Part shown: positions 63,481 through 64,000 of the stretch, piece after piece | Position numbering within the stretch: position 1 is the first letter of the stretch | How the letters are laid out: each line of letters starts with the position of its first letter | Source of the DNA: JALNYB01 sp963676235 | GTDB taxonomy: Archaea; Thermoplasmatota; Thermoplasmata; Methanomassiliicoccales; Methanomethylophilaceae | Length of the DNA: 64,000 bases | NCBI GenBank assembly: GCA_963676235.1 | Contig: OY781044.1 | Span: 1,178,001 to 1,242,000, forward strand | Direction: 5' to 3' | The notes under the pieces: generated by a model | Seen by the model: only the letters and a program-made list of their open reading frames with translations | What the model was told of the DNA's origin: nothing | Database searches by the model: none | Position numbers and translations under genes: made by a program

Positions 63481-64000
63481 TTGGCTTTTAAGGACGTTCT
63501 GGACGCTGCTTCCGGTGGGGATCCGCATGCTCAGAACGCAATTGGTTACATCTATTTCGAAGGTAACGGTGTCGAGAAGAATCTCGATAAGGCGTTCATA
63601 TGGTTTGATCTGTCTGCGAGACAGGGAGATGCTGAAGGTCAGTGTAATTTGGGTTTCATGTTGACTCACGGATATGGAGCTAATATTAATTTCGAAGAGG
63701 CATTCGATCTTTATAAGAAATCTGCAGAACAAGGATATGTCAGAGCACAGTTCAATTTGGCACATGCTTATTCAGACGGCATAGGTACGAAGCAGAATTG
63801 GGAAGAGGCACTTAAATGGTATACTGTTGCTTCAGATAATGGGAGCATTCTTGCATGTTATCGTCTCGGTGTAATGAAAGAAGAGGGCAGAGGCATCTCA
63901 AAGGATGAAAAAGAGGCCGCGATCTGTTATGAAAAATGTTTTAAAGAAGGATATGACAAAGCGGGATATCGCTTAGGCTGCATGTTCTTGGAAGGTCGTG
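63481..64000 (+). CDS. Sel1-repeat protein (5' part, runs off the window)
   Basis: The frame starts at a TTG (63481) with AGGTGA 4 bases upstream, inside the end of the previous gene, and stays open to base 64000 (173 codons). It begins LAFKDVLDAASGGDPHAQNAIG and contains at least four Sel1 repeats (GYIYFEGNGVEKNLDKAFIW, GFMLTHGYGANINFEEAFDL, AHAYSDGIGTKQNWEEALKW, GVMKEEGRGISKDEKEAAI). Frames on the other strand here are shadows. The C-terminus is beyond the window. Confidence 0.85.
   Translation, partial: MAFKDVLDAASGGDPHAQNAIGYIYFEGNGVEKNLDKAFIWFDLSARQGDAEGQCNLGFMLTHGYGANINFEEAFDLYKKSAEQGYVRAQFNLAHAYSDGIGTKQNWEEALKWYTVASDNGSILACYRLGVMKEEGRGISKDEKEAAICYEKCFKEGYDKAGYRLGCMFLEGR

Noticed and set aside
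63473..63765. Two competing frames at the right end (plus 63473-63664 and minus 63469-63765)
   Set aside because: The third frame from 63481 gives continuous Sel1 repeats, so these are shadows.
62379..64000. One Sel1 gene broken by a frameshift at about 63450
   Set aside because: An AGGTGA site and TTG start lie exactly between the two frames, so two genes are simpler, though a frameshift is not excluded.

Overview
The window reads as the chromosome of an AT-rich archaeon, most likely a gut-type member of the Methanomassiliicoccales (Methanomethylophilaceae-like). Support: archaeal-type glycyl- and valyl-tRNA synthetases, an archaeal COG1325 RNA-binding protein, TATA-type promoters placed about 25-30 bases before start codons (leaderless messages), GGTGA-type ribosome binding sites, and a Cas12a most like those I recall from Candidatus Methanomethylophilus and Methanoplasma. 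No methanogenesis gene lies in the window, so the lineage is an inference.

Layout: 1-4.1 kb, end of pdxS, pdxT and a ChlI/ChlD-like AAA+/VWA pair. 4.4-9.5 kb, small membrane and hypothetical proteins and an MFS exporter divergent from an HxlR regulator. 9.8-22.9 kb, mostly housekeeping: tRNA-Gly, a DUF1846 protein, a DEAD-box helicase, a YqaJ-like nuclease, valS, a CBS protein with a ribosome-hibernation-like tail, glyS, a CBS protein, two universal stress proteins and an amidohydrolase. 23-30.4 kb, a tandemly duplicated ferredoxin unit beside a ferredoxin-NADP reductase-like flavoprotein, small flavin-binding, zinc and membrane proteins, and tRNA-Ile.

30.6-38.3 kb is a type V-A CRISPR-Cas island: a CARF/winged-helix regulator divergent from an intact 1236-residue Cas12a, then cas4, cas1, cas2 and a 17-repeat/16-spacer array. 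cas4 carries an in-frame TAA and cas1 a 2-base deletion, so interference genes look intact while spacer acquisition looks broken. 38.4-44.9 kb holds an Amt-GlnK fusion, a parvulin, a membrane zinc-ribbon GTPase, a pirin and an RsuA-type pseudouridine synthase.

45.0-53.8 kb is a five-gene, one-direction operon that looks like a dedicated chaperone/GTPase machine: an Hsp70-VWA fusion, a 1011-residue protein with a J-like N-terminus, zinc ribbons and Fn3-like domains, a zinc-ribbon GTPase, a GrpE-like protein and a short Hsp70. A striking palindrome cluster lies upstream of it. 53.9-56.2 kb is a metal P-type ATPase with an ArsR/SmtB regulator. 56.4-64 kb is dominated by five Sel1-repeat proteins, interleaved with a HAD phosphatase, a HAD pseudogene and formate-tetrahydrofolate ligase.

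The two most interesting systems are the CARF-linked Cas12a locus with a dead adaptation module, and the Hsp70-VWA/GTPase/J-like/GrpE-like operon.
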